Below, one piece after another: positions 41,380 through 52,838 of a stretch of 64,000 nucleotides of DNA (position 1 is its first letter; every line of letters starts with the position of its first letter). Below the pieces are notes generated by a model. That model searched no databases. It saw only the letters and a program-made list of their open reading frames with translations, and was not told the DNA's origin. The stretch spans positions 3,658,001 through 3,722,000 of the forward strand of contig NZ_CP117849.1 of NCBI RefSeq assembly GCF_026151165.2. The letters run 5' to 3'. The DNA comes from Cryobacterium sp. SO2 (lineage in GTDB: Bacteria; Actinomycetota; Actinomycetes; Actinomycetales; Microbacteriaceae). The position numbers and the translations under genes are program-made.

Positions 41380-42216
41380 TCAGCGACGGCCGACGAAGGT
41401 GTCCATCGACCTGTACACACCGAAGACCCGGCCGGCCACGGCATCCCAGGCCGCGAGGGGCAACACGCCGCGCACCTTCTTGGAAAACCCGACGGTCCAC
41501 GGCATCAGCAGCTGCGGCGACCCGGCGAGCATGGCCCGCCAGACCCGGTTCACCACGTACTCCGGCGTCATCACGTGCGTGAACAGGGGCCCGCGGGCCC
41601 CGTCGAACATGCCGGTGGAGATGTAGCTGGGCGCGATGGTGCTCACCCGCACGTGCTCGAAGCCCTGTTGCTCGAGCTCCAGCCGCAGCGAGTCGCTCCA
41701 CGCGATCACGGCGGCCTTCGACGCGGCGTACACGCTCATCCGCGGGTTGGAGAGCATGCCGGCCGCGGACGCGATGTTGACGATGCGCGATTCGCGGTAG
41801 GGATTGCGCATCATGGCGGGCAGGAATTCGCGGGTGATGTACATCGGCGCGAGGGCGTTCACTTGCATGGTGGAGCGGGTGTCATCGCCGTTGTCGTGCT
41901 CCCAGAAGAACGAGCCGCGCACGATGCCGGCGTTGTTGATCACGATGTCGGGGTTGCCCACTTCGGTGCGCACTCGCTGCGCGGTCTGCGCGATCGCGCC
42001 GAGGTCGGCGATGTCCACGACGTAGGCGGCGATCTGGGTGCGTCCCTGCGCGCGTTCGGTGAGGATCGCGGCGGTGTTCGAGAGGCCGGCGGCGTCGCGG
42101 TCCCAGAGGATCACGGCACGGGCGCCCTCGGCGACGGCGCGTTCGGCGTAGAGGCGGCCCATGCCCATGGCGGCACCGGTGATCAGCACGCGGGCTCCGG
42201 AAACGGTTCGAGTCAT
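41380..42216 (-). CDS. Short-chain dehydrogenase/reductase
   Basis: 278 residues from ATG 42216. Cofactor loop VLITGAAMGMGRLYAERAV, acidic WDRD after strand 2 (NAD preference), NNAG in IVINNAGIV, catalytic Ser in NIASAAG and YAASKAAV. Longer than classical SDRs, with a hydrophobic C-terminal segment (LLMPWTVGFSKK) that may touch the membrane; similar enzymes act on steroids or long-chain alcohols. GATGAT lies six bases from the ATG. Substrate unknown. Confidence 0.9.
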   Translation of the reverse strand: MTRTVSGARVLITGAAMGMGRLYAERAVAEGARAVILWDRDAAGLSNTAAILTERAQGRTQIAAYVVDIADLGAIAQTAQRVRTEVGNPDIVINNAGIVRGSFFWEHDNGDDTRSTMQVNALAPMYITREFLPAMMRNPYRESRIVNIASAAGMLSNPRMSVYAASKAAVIAWSDSLRLELEQQGFEHVRVSTIAPSYISTGMFDGARGPLFTHVMTPEYVVNRVWRAMLAGSPQLLMPWTVGFSKKVRGVLPLAAWDAVAGRVFGVYRSMDTFVGRR

Positions 42217-42368
42217 ACCCCCATCATCCCAACTCTCGGCTGGGAGCGGTGCCTGAGCCCGGTCTGACCCGCATCCCAATTGCTACGAAGAGTTTCAGTC
42301 CGGGGTGCGCCTGCCCGCCCGGCTGGGTAGCGTCGAGGCACGTTCGACCCCCTACCGATCGGCCCACC

Positions 42369-43325
42369 ATGTCTGCCAGCACCGCAACGCGCACCGCAGC
42401 CCGCCTCGCTGCAGCCGTCGGCGGCGCTCCGGGGCGCGACCGGGCCGCCGGACCAGCAGGCACGAACGCGGCCTTCGCCGTGGAGTTCGCCGGGCTGGGC
42501 CGCACCTTCGCCTCGCCGCTCGGCACCGCCGCATCCGCTGCACCCGCCCGGCCGGTGCTGCGCGACGTGTCGCTGTCGGTGCGACCCGGCGAGGTCCTCG
42601 CCATTCTCGGCACGAGCGGCTGTGGCAAGTCCACCCTGCTGCGCATCGCCGGCGGGTTGGACTCCCCCACCGCCGGCTCGGTGCGCATCGACGGGTCGCC
42701 GGCCACCGACTTCGATACCCGCTGCGCCGTGGGCTTCCAGGAGCCCCGCCTGCTGCCCTGGCGCACCGTGGCCGCCAATGTGGCCCTCGGCCTGCCGCGC
42801 GGTACCGCCCGTGAGGCCGGCCGCGCCCGCGTCGCCGAACTTCTCGAACTCGTGGGCCTCACGGCCTTCGCCGGGCACCGGCCCGCCGCGATCTCCGGCG
42901 GCATGGCCCAACGCGCCTCGCTCGCCCGCGCCCTGGCCCGCAACCCCGGCGTGCTCCTGCTCGACGAACCGTTCGGGGCACTGGATGCCCTGACCCGGCT
43001 CAAAATGCAGGACCTGCTTCTCGACGTGCACGCCGCCGCCCCCACCACGGTGCTGCTCGTCACCCACGACGTCGACGAGGCGCTGCAACTGGCCGACCGC
43101 ATCATCCTGCTCGGCCAGGAGCTGGCCACCGGGTCTGCCGCAGCGGGCACGCCCGGCGCCACCATCGTGCAGGAACTCACGGTGCCCGGCGCCAGGCCGC
43201 GCGACCGCGGCTCCGCTGAGCTCGCCGAGCTGCGCGGGCGACTGCTCGCGGGCCTGGGCATCAACCGGCACGGCGATGCCCGCGGCGTGGCCACGGGCAC
43301 GAGCATCCCGCACTTCCCCTACTGA
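42369..43325 (+). CDS. ssuB: Aliphatic sulfonate/nitrate-type ABC transporter ATPase
   Basis: 318 residues from ATG 42369. Walker A LGTSGCGKSTLL, Q-loop VGFQEPRLLPWRTV (the EPRLLPW form is typical of SsuB/TauB), signature ISGGMAQRASLARALA, Walker B LLLDEPFGALD, switch THDVDEAL. The N-terminal 60 residues are Ala-rich and extra to the family. A long in-frame extension to 42249 is unsupported. First gene of ssuBAC-like cluster; a TAGCGT -10 candidate is at 42328-42333. Confidence 0.92.
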   Translation: MSASTATRTAARLAAAVGGAPGRDRAAGPAGTNAAFAVEFAGLGRTFASPLGTAASAAPARPVLRDVSLSVRPGEVLAILGTSGCGKSTLLRIAGGLDSPTAGSVRIDGSPATDFDTRCAVGFQEPRLLPWRTVAANVALGLPRGTAREAGRARVAELLELVGLTAFAGHRPAAISGGMAQRASLARALARNPGVLLLDEPFGALDALTRLKMQDLLLDVHAAAPTTVLLVTHDVDEALQLADRIILLGQELATGSAAAGTPGATIVQELTVPGARPRDRGSAELAELRGRLLAGLGINRHGDARGVATGTSIPHFPY

Positions 43326-43456
43326 TCAGACCGATCCCCCGACGTTCGCACAGCCCGATCGTGCGCCGGTTCCACCGCGTGACCGTTACACATCCACAGC
43401 ATGGATACCCGCACCACCTCCCGCACCCGCAGCCAGCATCCAACGAGAGACTTGTC

Positions 43457-44506
43457 ATGAAGAATCGCTTCACCGCCACCGCCCTGATCGCGTCAGCCGC
43501 GGCCGCAGCCCTGCTGCTCACCGGCTGCGTCGCCGGCGAGAACCAGCCCGCCGCCGACGCCGCTTCGACCGCCGACGAGGAGGGCGGCATCGTCACCGAG
43601 GGCGGCACGCTCAATATCGACTTCGCCACCTACAACCCGCTCAGCCTGGTGATCAAAGACCAGGGCTGGCTCGAAGAGGCCCTCGCCGACCAGGACATCA
43701 CCGTGAACTGGGTGCAGTCCGCCGGCTCGAACAAGGCCAACGAGGCCCTGCGCGCCAACGCCATCGACGTGGGCTCCACCGCCGGCTCGGCCGCGCTGCT
43801 GGCCCGGTCCAACGGCTCGCCCATCCAGGTGATCGACATCTTCTCCCAGCCCGAGTGGGCCGCTCTCGTCGTGCCGGAGGGCTCGGACATCACCTCGGTG
43901 GAAGACCTCAAGGGCAAGCAGGTCGCCGCCACCAAGGGCACCGACCCTTACTTCTTCCTGCTGCAGGCGCTCGACGAGGCCGGCCTGAGCCAGGATGACG
44001 TCACCGTGCAGAACCTGCAACACGCCGACGGCTGGGCCGCCCTGCAGAACGGGTCCGTCGATGCCTGGGCCGGACTCGACCCGATCATGGCCGGTGCCGA
44101 AGCCGCCGGTGCTGAGCTCGTCTACCGCAACGTCGACTTCAACAGCTACGGCTTCCTGAACGCCACCGAGTCCTTCATCGCCGAGAAGCCGGATGTGGCC
44201 CAGACCGTCGTCGACGTCTACGAGCACGCCCGCGCCTGGGCGCTCGACAACGAGGAGGAGACCGCCCAGATTCTCTCCGACGTCGCCGGCCTCGACCTGG
44301 CCGTAGCCACGAAGGTCTTCACCGAACGCTCCAACCTCGGCGTGGACAACGTTCCCGGCGACGCCCAGATCGACGTGCTCACCACCATCGGCCCGATCTT
44401 CGTCGAGACCGGCGACGTGCTCGAGCAGAAGCAGGTCGACGACGCGCTGGACACCATCGTGAACGACACCTTCGCCACGAAGGCCGACCCGACGATCGTC
44501 GAGTAG
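43457..44506 (+). CDS. ssuA: Sulfonate-type ABC transporter substrate-binding lipoprotein
   Basis: 349 residues. Signal peptide with lipobox LLLTGC; Cys24 becomes the lipid anchor. The mature protein has the SsuA/THI5-like fold: FATYNPLSLVIKDQGWLEEAL, VNWVQSAGSNKANEALRANAIDVGSTAG, DITSVEDLKGKQVAATKGTDP. Binds sulfonates or related oxyanions outside the membrane for SsuBC. 131 bases after ssuB; the gap has no obvious hairpin. The exact ligand is not decided. Confidence 0.92.
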   Translation: MKNRFTATALIASAAAAALLLTGCVAGENQPAADAASTADEEGGIVTEGGTLNIDFATYNPLSLVIKDQGWLEEALADQDITVNWVQSAGSNKANEALRANAIDVGSTAGSAALLARSNGSPIQVIDIFSQPEWAALVVPEGSDITSVEDLKGKQVAATKGTDPYFFLLQALDEAGLSQDDVTVQNLQHADGWAALQNGSVDAWAGLDPIMAGAEAAGAELVYRNVDFNSYGFLNATESFIAEKPDVAQTVVDVYEHARAWALDNEEETAQILSDVAGLDLAVATKVFTERSNLGVDNVPGDAQIDVLTTIGPIFVETGDVLEQKQVDDALDTIVNDTFATKADPTIVE

Positions 44507-44589
44507 CCCAGCGGATGCCGGGGCGGTCGCAGACGCGCCGCCCCGGCATCCGCTTCACCCGCGCAGCCACCTGGACGGAAGGACCACCG

Positions 44590-45396
44590 ATGACAGAGCT
44601 CCTCGCGCCGAATGCGGCGCCGATCGTGCGCCGTCCTCTCACCTCCCGCCGCGGGGTGCGCATCGCAGGTGGGCTGCTGCTGCCGGCACTCATCCTGCTC
44701 GCCTGGCAGCTCAGCAGCACCCTCGGGCTGGTGACGGTGTCGCAGCTGCCTCCTCCGGCGTCGGTCTGGGTCGCCGCCGTGGACCTCTTCGACCGCGGCG
44801 AGCTCACCCTGCACGTAGCGATTTCCACTCAGCGGGTGCTGATCGGGTTTGCGATCGGCGCAACCCTCGGGCTCACCACTGGGGCGCTCGTGGGGCTCTC
44901 CCGCGCCGCCGACATCTTCTTCGCGCCGACACTCGGCGCCATCCGCGCGGTGCCGTCGCTCGCCTGGGTGCCGCTGCTGATCATCTGGCTCAAGATCGGC
45001 GAGGAGTCGAAGATCACCCTGATCGCCATCGGCGCGTTCTTCCCGGTCTACACGACGGTGGCTCAGGCCCTGAGGCACGTGGACCGGCAGCTGGTGGAGG
45101 CCGGGCGCGCCTTCGGCCTGCGCGGAGTGCAGCTCTTCACCGCCGTGCAGCTGCCCGCCGTGATCCCGTCCGTCATCTCGGGACTGCGCCTGGCGCTCGC
45201 CCAGGCCTGGCTCTTCCTCGTGGCCGCGGAGTTGATCGCCGCATCGATGGGCCTCGGCTTCCTGCTCTCAGACTCGGGGAATAACGGCCGGATCGACCGC
45301 ATCCTGCTCGCCATCATCCTGCTCGCCCTGCTCGGCAAACTCACCGACGCCATCCTGGGTGTCTTCGAAAAGTGGGCCATCAAGAAATGGGCCTGA
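44590..45396 (+). CDS. ssuC: Sulfonate-type ABC transporter permease
   Basis: 268 residues with six spans. The EAA loop is VEAGRAFGLRGVQLFTAVQLPAVIPSV (about residues 162-188), which docks with SsuB. LPSLAWVPLLIIWLKIGEESKI is the characteristic SsuC/TauC stretch. ATG 44590 has GGAAGGA eight bases upstream. Completes the uptake system; sulfonatase (ssuD, FMN-dependent) is not present here. Confidence 0.92.
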   Translation: MTELLAPNAAPIVRRPLTSRRGVRIAGGLLLPALILLAWQLSSTLGLVTVSQLPPPASVWVAAVDLFDRGELTLHVAISTQRVLIGFAIGATLGLTTGALVGLSRAADIFFAPTLGAIRAVPSLAWVPLLIIWLKIGEESKITLIAIGAFFPVYTTVAQALRHVDRQLVEAGRAFGLRGVQLFTAVQLPAVIPSVISGLRLALAQAWLFLVAAELIAASMGLGFLLSDSGNNGRIDRILLAIILLALLGKLTDAILGVFEKWAIKKWA

Positions 45397-45404
45397 GTCG
45401 CGTC

Positions 45405-45491
45405 TCGCGGCACTAGGTAGTCCCCGCGGCACGTGTTTGTCCCGGCGGCACGTGGTGCAACACGTGCCGCCGGGACAAACTAGTGCCGCGA
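45405..45491. repeat. Large nested palindrome after ssuC
   Basis: Core: GTTTGTCCCGGCGGCACGTG (45435-45454) pairs perfectly with 45461-45480 over a six-base loop GTGCAA. Outer arm GCGGCAC (45426-45432) pairs with GTGCCGC (45483-45489). A further TCGCGGCACTAG (45405-45416) can pair with 45480-45491 instead, giving an alternative fold. Likely terminator and extragenic palindrome; the remaining gap to acs holds only its promoter (TAGCGT, 45570-45575). Confidence 0.88.
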
Positions 45492-45621
45492 CACCTGCGG
45501 GGCGCCCCGCGCGCGCAGCGCAGGTTACGCCGCGTTGCGCCGCTCCCTGCGACGGATGCCCGGGCTGCGTAGCGTCGAACGTGACCACCAGCCCCATCCT
45601 GAACCACAGCCGGAGTGTGCC

Positions 45622-47712
<2,091 letters not shown>

Positions 47713-47721
47713 ACCAATGGC

Positions 47722-47787
47722 AACTGTTCCCGAAGCGGACAATTGCACCCGGTGCGCCGGGCGCAATTGTCCGCACGGGGAACAGTT
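47722..47787. terminator. Two-tier palindrome between acs and lipid kinase
   Basis: Outer arms AACTGTTCCC / GGGAACAGTT (47722-47731, 47778-47787) and inner arms GCGGACAATTGC / GCAATTGTCCGC (47735-47746, 47763-47774) are perfect; the loop also has a small GC hairpin. Probably terminates both convergent genes. Confidence 0.85.
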
Positions 47788-47828
47788 AGGCGGATGCGTG
47801 GCCGCGCCCTCGCCCAGGCCCCGGCGGG

Positions 47829-48863
47829 CTACTCCTGGGGAACCCGCACGCGCAGGCCGCCGGCATCCACCCGGGCCTTGAACGCCGTGGCGGTACCGAA
47901 GCCGTCGCCGTCGAGTTCGATCTCCTCAGGGTGGCTGAGCTTGACGACCACCTCGGTGCCCTTCACGTAGTTCAGGGCGTCGACCTCCTTGGACATCATC
48001 CGGCGGCCGAGCGGGGTGCGGCGCAGCACGCCGTTCTCCCAGAGCACCTTCACCAGGATCTGCACCCAGCTGAGGAACCCCTCCGGGCGCAGCATCACGA
48101 TCTCGAACTGGCCGTCGTCGATCACGGCTTCGGGCAGCAGCAGCACGTTCGCGGTGAGCAGGCCGGTGTTGCCCACGATCATGGTGTGCGCGCGCACCGA
48201 CTTAGTGCTGCCGCCGTCGAGGCTGTACCGCATCCGCAGCTGGTTCTTGTCGCGCAGGGCGGTGAGGATCGCGCCCACATAGGCCAGCCAGCCGATCTTG
48301 GCCTTGAGCTCATCGTTGGTGCTGGCGAGCATCTTGGCATCCAGGCCCAGCCCGGCCATCACCAGGAACGCGTGCTTGCTCACGCTGTTGTCCTCGTGCC
48401 GGATGTCGATCCGGGCGATGTCGATCGACCGGTCGACCCCGGTGAAGGCGGTGTTGATCGAGTGCTCGAGGTTGTCGAGGGTGAGGTTGAGGTTGCGGGC
48501 GAGCAGGTTGCCGGTGCCGGACGGCAGCAGGGCCAGCGCCGCGCTGCTGCCGTGCACGACCTCCGCCACGGCACGCACGGTGCCGTCGCCGCCGGCCGCG
48601 ATCACGACGGTGGCGCCGGCGTCGATGGCCCGCTGGGCGGCACCCTGACCCGGGTCCTCCTTCGAGGTCTCGAACCACAGGGTCTCGCCCCAGCCGGCCC
48701 GGGCCTCTTCGGCGGCCACAACACGCTTGATCGCGTCGAGGTCCACCTTGATCGGGTTGTAGACCACGGCGGCCACTCCGGCGTCGGCCTTCGGGGTGGG
48801 TGCGGCATCCGCGGTGTTGGGCGTGGCCTCGTCGTCGGTCGGGACGTCGGTCGGTGTCGACAT
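47829..48863 (-). CDS. Diacylglycerol kinase-family lipid kinase
   Basis: 344 residues. Catalytic core VVYNPIKVDLDAIK, then VVIAAGGDGTVRAVAEV (GGDGT) and LLPSGTGNLLARNL; C-terminal beta domain with FEIVMLRPEGF. Phosphorylates diacylglycerol or related lipids for recycling of membrane lipid. The first 40 residues are Thr/Pro/Ala-rich. Start ATG with GAGGAGA seven bases upstream. Divergent from lspA. Confidence 0.93.
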   Translation of the reverse strand: MSTPTDVPTDDEATPNTADAAPTPKADAGVAAVVYNPIKVDLDAIKRVVAAEEARAGWGETLWFETSKEDPGQGAAQRAIDAGATVVIAAGGDGTVRAVAEVVHGSSAALALLPSGTGNLLARNLNLTLDNLEHSINTAFTGVDRSIDIARIDIRHEDNSVSKHAFLVMAGLGLDAKMLASTNDELKAKIGWLAYVGAILTALRDKNQLRMRYSLDGGSTKSVRAHTMIVGNTGLLTANVLLLPEAVIDDGQFEIVMLRPEGFLSWVQILVKVLWENGVLRRTPLGRRMMSKEVDALNYVKGTEVVVKLSHPEEIELDGDGFGTATAFKARVDAGGLRVRVPQE

Positions 48864-49020
48864 GCGCGGTCTCCTCAGGCAGGTGAGCGGATGATCACGC
48901 TCGGTCGGTCCCGCTGCGGCCGGCCGGCTCAGCGTTCAGGTGCATCAACGCTACACGGATCGCTCTGTAAGGGTTCTTACAGCCGCGCCGGTGGGAGCGC
49001 CGGGCTGAGATGATGGAGTG

Positions 49021-49602
49021 GTGACTTCTGCCTCCCAGACTCCGCCGCCGGCCCCGACCCGCTCCCGGCGGGCTTCCCGGCTGGCCTGGCCTGCCTTCGC
49101 CATCGCCCTGGTCGTGATCCTCGTCGACCAGCTCAGCAAGTGGTGGGCGGTGGCCCAGCTCGGCGACGGGCAGGTCATCCCGGTGATCGGTGACGTGATC
49201 CGCTTTGTCCTCGTCTACAACCCGGGTGCCGCATTCTCGATCGGCTCCGACTTCACCTGGGTGTTCGCGGTCGCTGCGGCCGCCGCCGTCGTGTGGATCA
49301 CCACGCTCGCCTGGCGGGTCGAGTCCCGCGGCTGGATGGTCGCCCTCGGCCTGCTCCTCGGCGGCGCCGTCACCCACCTCGGCGACCGGCTCTTCCGCGA
49401 GCCCGGCTTCGCCCGCGGCCACGTCGTGGACTTCATCGGCTACGGCAACCTCTTCATCGGCAACGTCGCCGACATCGCGATCTTCGCCGGGGCCATCATG
49501 CTGGCGATCCTCACCGTGATGGGCGTGCACATGCGCCGCCCGGCGGCCGAGCCGGCGGATGACGCCTCCTCCGCACCGGAGGACCCCGGCACCAGGGCCT
49601 GA
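49021..49602 (+). CDS. lspA: Lipoprotein signal peptidase (signal peptidase II)
   Basis: 193 residues with four spans. Family blocks: LVDQLSKWWAV, VYNPGAAFSIG, GGAVTHLGDRLF and VDFI...FIGNVADIAI. The catalytic Asp pair is Asp in GDRLF and in NVADI. In the third block the usual GxxGN is Thr-His, a small departure. Removes signal peptides from prolipoproteins such as SsuA here. GATGAT is six bases before GTG 49021, so start may be leaderless; GTG 49018 is an alternative. Confidence 0.92.
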   Translation: MTSASQTPPPAPTRSRRASRLAWPAFAIALVVILVDQLSKWWAVAQLGDGQVIPVIGDVIRFVLVYNPGAAFSIGSDFTWVFAVAAAAAVVWITTLAWRVESRGWMVALGLLLGGAVTHLGDRLFREPGFARGHVVDFIGYGNLFIGNVADIAIFAGAIMLAILTVMGVHMRRPAAEPADDASSAPEDPGTRA

Positions 49603-49642
49603 GCCAGCCCGATCCGACCGGGCTGCTGCTACCGTCTGACTC

Positions 49643-50047
49643 ATGGATGCGATGGTGCTCGAGGGTGTGACGTTGCTGGCCGACGACGTGGCCGGCATGG
49701 CCCACTTCTACGAGCATGCGCTCGGGTTCGAGGTGGCGGTGCGGGAGCCGGACTACGTGGCCCTGGGCGGCCCCGTCGGAGTGCGGCTCGCCATCTTCCG
49801 GCGCGCCGGGATGGGAGCGCACACCCACGGCCATCCGTCGTTCACGGCGCCGCGAAGCGGGCAGGCGGTGGAACTGAACTTCCAGTGCGGCACCCCCGAG
49901 CAGGTGCACACCCGGTTTGCCGAGCTCATCGAGCGCGGAGCCATTGAGATCGCCGCGCCCGTTGAACGCGATTGGGGTCACCTGACCGGCTTCTTCGCCG
50001 ACCCGGAGGGCAACATCCATTCACTCTTCGCGGTCCTGCCCGCCTGA
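49643..50047 (+). CDS. VOC superfamily (glyoxalase/bleomycin-resistance) protein
   Basis: 134 residues with paired beta-alpha-beta-beta-beta units: LLADDVAGMAHFYEHALGFEV and VELNFQCGTPEQVHTRF, ending FADPEGNIHSLFAV. Candidate metal ligands His, Glu and His are partly kept. Role may be isomerase, dioxygenase or resistance protein. Start ATG with TACCGT seven bases upstream. Confidence 0.85.
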   Translation: MDAMVLEGVTLLADDVAGMAHFYEHALGFEVAVREPDYVALGGPVGVRLAIFRRAGMGAHTHGHPSFTAPRSGQAVELNFQCGTPEQVHTRFAELIERGAIEIAAPVERDWGHLTGFFADPEGNIHSLFAVLPA

Positions 50048-50099
50048 CGCCCGCCTGACGGCCGCCGCCGTGCCGGATCGCCGCCCGTAGGCTGGGCCC

Positions 50100-51092
50100 A
50101 TGCGATTCGGACTCTTCATTCCCCAGGGCTGGCGTCACGATCTGGTCGGCATCGACACTGCCGACCAGTGGGCGGCCATGAGCGGCCTCGCCGCGCACGC
50201 GGATGCCGGCGCCTGGGAATCCATCTGGGTGTATGACCACTTCCACACGGTTCCGGTGCCCAGCGAGGAGGCCACCCACGAGGCCTGGACCCTGATGAGT
50301 GCCTTCGCGGCCACCACCAGCCGGGTGCGGCTCGGCCAGATGTGCACCTGCATGAGCTACCGCAATCCGGCCTACCTGGCCAAGGTGGCGTCCACGATCG
50401 ACATCATCTCCGGCGGCCGCGTCGAGATGGGCATCGGCGCCGGCTGGTATGAAAACGAATGGCGGGCTTACGGCTACGGCTTCCCGCGCGCCGGCGAGCG
50501 GCTCGCCCGCCTCGACGAGGGCGTGCAGATCATGCGGCAGGCCTGGACCACCGGCAGCGCCACCCTCGCCGGCGAGCACTATCAGGTGGACGGCGCCATC
50601 GTGCGGCCGTTGCCGCTGCAGGAGGGTGGCATCCCGATCTGGATCGCCGGTGGCGGCGAGAAGGTGACCCTGCGGATCGCGGCGCAGTATGCGAACTACA
50701 CCAACTTCGACGGCACGCCGGAGGGCTTCACCCACAAGAGCGACCTGCTGCGCGAGCACTGCGCAGCGCTCGGCACCGACTTCGAGGCCATCACCCGTTC
50801 GGCCAACTACAACACCGTGATCGCGCCCACCGAGGCCGAGGTCGCGGACCGGCTCGACGCCATCCAGGACCGCGTCACCCCCTACCTCGGTGCGGAGGGA
50901 GCGGCCGCCTTCCTGGCCGAGTACCGCAGCGGTACCGCGCAGGCCGTTGGCACTCCAGCGCAGATCGTGGAGCGCCTGAACGGGATGAAGGCGCGCGGCC
51001 TGGGCTACGCGATCCACTACTTCCCCGAGGCGGCCTACGACCGGTCGGGCATTGAGCTGTTCGAGCGCGAGGTCATGCCGGCGCTGCTCTAA
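50100..51092 (+). CDS. F420- or FMN-dependent LLM-class oxidoreductase
   Basis: 330 residues of the luciferase-like fold: MRFGLFIPQGW, YDHFHTVP, LGQMCTCMSYRNPAYLAKVASTID, VEMGIGAGWYENEW, then IPIWIAGGGEKVTLRIAAQYA. This profile matches the TIGR03560-type actinobacterial F420-dependent class. Another F420 user beside that at 19816. Substrate unknown. TAGGCT six bases from ATG: leaderless. Confidence 0.88.
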   Translation: MRFGLFIPQGWRHDLVGIDTADQWAAMSGLAAHADAGAWESIWVYDHFHTVPVPSEEATHEAWTLMSAFAATTSRVRLGQMCTCMSYRNPAYLAKVASTIDIISGGRVEMGIGAGWYENEWRAYGYGFPRAGERLARLDEGVQIMRQAWTTGSATLAGEHYQVDGAIVRPLPLQEGGIPIWIAGGGEKVTLRIAAQYANYTNFDGTPEGFTHKSDLLREHCAALGTDFEAITRSANYNTVIAPTEAEVADRLDAIQDRVTPYLGAEGAAAFLAEYRSGTAQAVGTPAQIVERLNGMKARGLGYAIHYFPEAAYDRSGIELFEREVMPALL

Positions 51093-51210
51093 CGGGCGGA
51101 TGCGATAATCGAACAGGTCGCGCGAGCCTTCTGCCAGAGCTGGTTGCGACCGAGCGCCCCGGGGCCACGAACCCGGGAGCCCGAACCCCAGCGGCACAAG
51201 ATCGGACACC

Positions 51211-52347
51211 ATGTCCAGCACCGACACCACCGACGTTCGCTGGAGCACCGGCGACACCGAGCACAGCGCCCGCTGGCACTCCGAGGGCGGCTGGCCTGCC
51301 CCCAAGCGCGTGGTCGTCGTCGACGACACCCTCACCGCGGATGCGGCGTACCGGTTGGCGAAGTCCGGCACCGGCCTGCTCTGGCAGGGTGACTTCCAGA
51401 ACGCCCGCCAGCTGCTCACCGCGATGGCCCGCCGGGTGGACCGGCACCGGCGCACTCCCACGACCGATATGAAGGCCGCGTTCGAGGTGGGCCGCACCGA
51501 GGCCCTCCGCCGCGCGCGCCTGCTGGGCCTGGTGCTCGTACAGCTCGACGCCGACCACACCCTGAAACTGCGCCGTGCGCCCGACGTACGACAGGCCTGC
51601 GCCGAGGCGTACGGCCAGGGCACCGGCCCGGTGCTGCTCTCGCTGCGCGAGCTGCTCGGCGTGGTCGGCGCGCACGAATGGCGCGTGAAGGGCGTGCCGG
51701 TCCCGGCGCTCGGCGACAGCATCCACCCGCACTACGGCGTCTTCTCGCCGGTGCGCGGCGAGTACCTCGACCTCATCGCCACCGCGCCGCTGCCGGCTAC
51801 CGGGCTGGCTTTCGACATCGGCACCGGCTCAGGCGTGATCGCCGCGATGCTCGCCCAGCGCGGCTTCGATCGCGTCGTGGCCACCGACCTGGAACCGCGC
51901 GCGCTGGCCTGCGCCCGGGAGAACCTCGACCGCCTGGGCTTCTCCGGCCAGGTCGACGTGATCGAGGCCGATCTGTTCCCCCCCGGGCGCGCCGACCTGG
52001 TGGTCTGCAACCCGCCCTGGCTGCCGGCCTCCGCCGCCACGAGCACCGACGCCGCCGTCTACGACCCGGACAGCCGCATGCTGCGCGGTTTCCTGGCCGC
52101 GCTCCCCGCGCACCTCGCCGACCACGGTGAGGGCTGGCTGATCCTGTCCAACCTGGCCGAACTGCTCGGGCTGCGCTCCCGCGGCGAACTCCTCGACCTG
52201 ATCGACGACTCCGGCCTGGTCGTGATCGCGCGCCTGGACATCCGCCCCACCCATCGCAAGGCCGCCGACGCGACCGATCCGCTGCACGCCGCGCGGGCGG
52301 CCGAGGTCACCTCGCTCTGGCGGCTCGGTCGGGTGGCGGCACCCTAG
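51211..52347 (+). CDS. Class I SAM-dependent methyltransferase
   Basis: 378 residues. SAM motif I LAFDIGTGSGVIAAMLAQRG (about residues 201-220), motif II region VVATDLEPRALACARENL and NPPWLPA, the NPPW/NPPY signature of N-methyltransferases of the HemK/RsmC type. The N-terminal 150 residues match no fold I recognise. Target could be RNA, protein or small molecule. The stop overlaps the convergent DUF1622 gene by four bases. Confidence 0.85.
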   Translation: MSSTDTTDVRWSTGDTEHSARWHSEGGWPAPKRVVVVDDTLTADAAYRLAKSGTGLLWQGDFQNARQLLTAMARRVDRHRRTPTTDMKAAFEVGRTEALRRARLLGLVLVQLDADHTLKLRRAPDVRQACAEAYGQGTGPVLLSLRELLGVVGAHEWRVKGVPVPALGDSIHPHYGVFSPVRGEYLDLIATAPLPATGLAFDIGTGSGVIAAMLAQRGFDRVVATDLEPRALACARENLDRLGFSGQVDVIEADLFPPGRADLVVCNPPWLPASAATSTDAAVYDPDSRMLRGFLAALPAHLADHGEGWLILSNLAELLGLRSRGELLDLIDDSGLVVIARLDIRPTHRKAADATDPLHAARAAEVTSLWRLGRVAAP

Positions 52348-52733
52348 TCCGACGCGCTGGGCGCGCTCGGCGCCCCTGCCTTGCCCGCCATCCTCCACCG
52401 GGCCCACGGCCAGACGCCGTCCATCTCCACCTCGAGCGAGAAGCTCAGCAGCACCCGAATGATCACGATCGCGCCGAGCACCAGCACGCTCTCCACCGTG
52501 GGTTCCACCACGATGGTGCGGATGATGTCCGCCACGATCAGCACCTCCAGGCCCAGCAGGATGGCCCGGCCGAGTTCCCGCCGCATGGCCTGGTAGGCCG
52601 TCGGCCGGGTGTCGGCGTGCAGCATCCGCGGAATACCGGCCACCAGTGCCGCCAACCCGCCGAACACCATGATGGCCGCACCGACCACCTCGACCACCCG
52701 CACGGCGGCTTCGACCACTTGCTCGAACGTCAT
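52344..52733 (-). CDS. DUF1622 membrane protein
   Basis: 129 residues from ATG 52733. Three hydrophobic spans: VGAAIMVFGGLAALVAGI, LLGLEVLIVADIIRTIVV and VLGAIVIIRVLLSFSLEVEM, the DUF1622 pattern; ends with a basic loop. Function unknown. The much longer frame reaching 54638 is antisense to the MFS gene and rejected. Confidence 0.88.
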   Translation of the reverse strand: MTFEQVVEAAVRVVEVVGAAIMVFGGLAALVAGIPRMLHADTRPTAYQAMRRELGRAILLGLEVLIVADIIRTIVVEPTVESVLVLGAIVIIRVLLSFSLEVEMDGVWPWARWRMAGKAGAPSAPSASD

Positions 52734-52838
52734 CCGATTGCTCCCGCTCGTCACACTGCCCTGGCCAGAAGATACTCCCCCACAGGCCCTCGCCCCTAGG
52801 CTGATCGATACCGCACACCCCACCGAGCAGGGATTCCG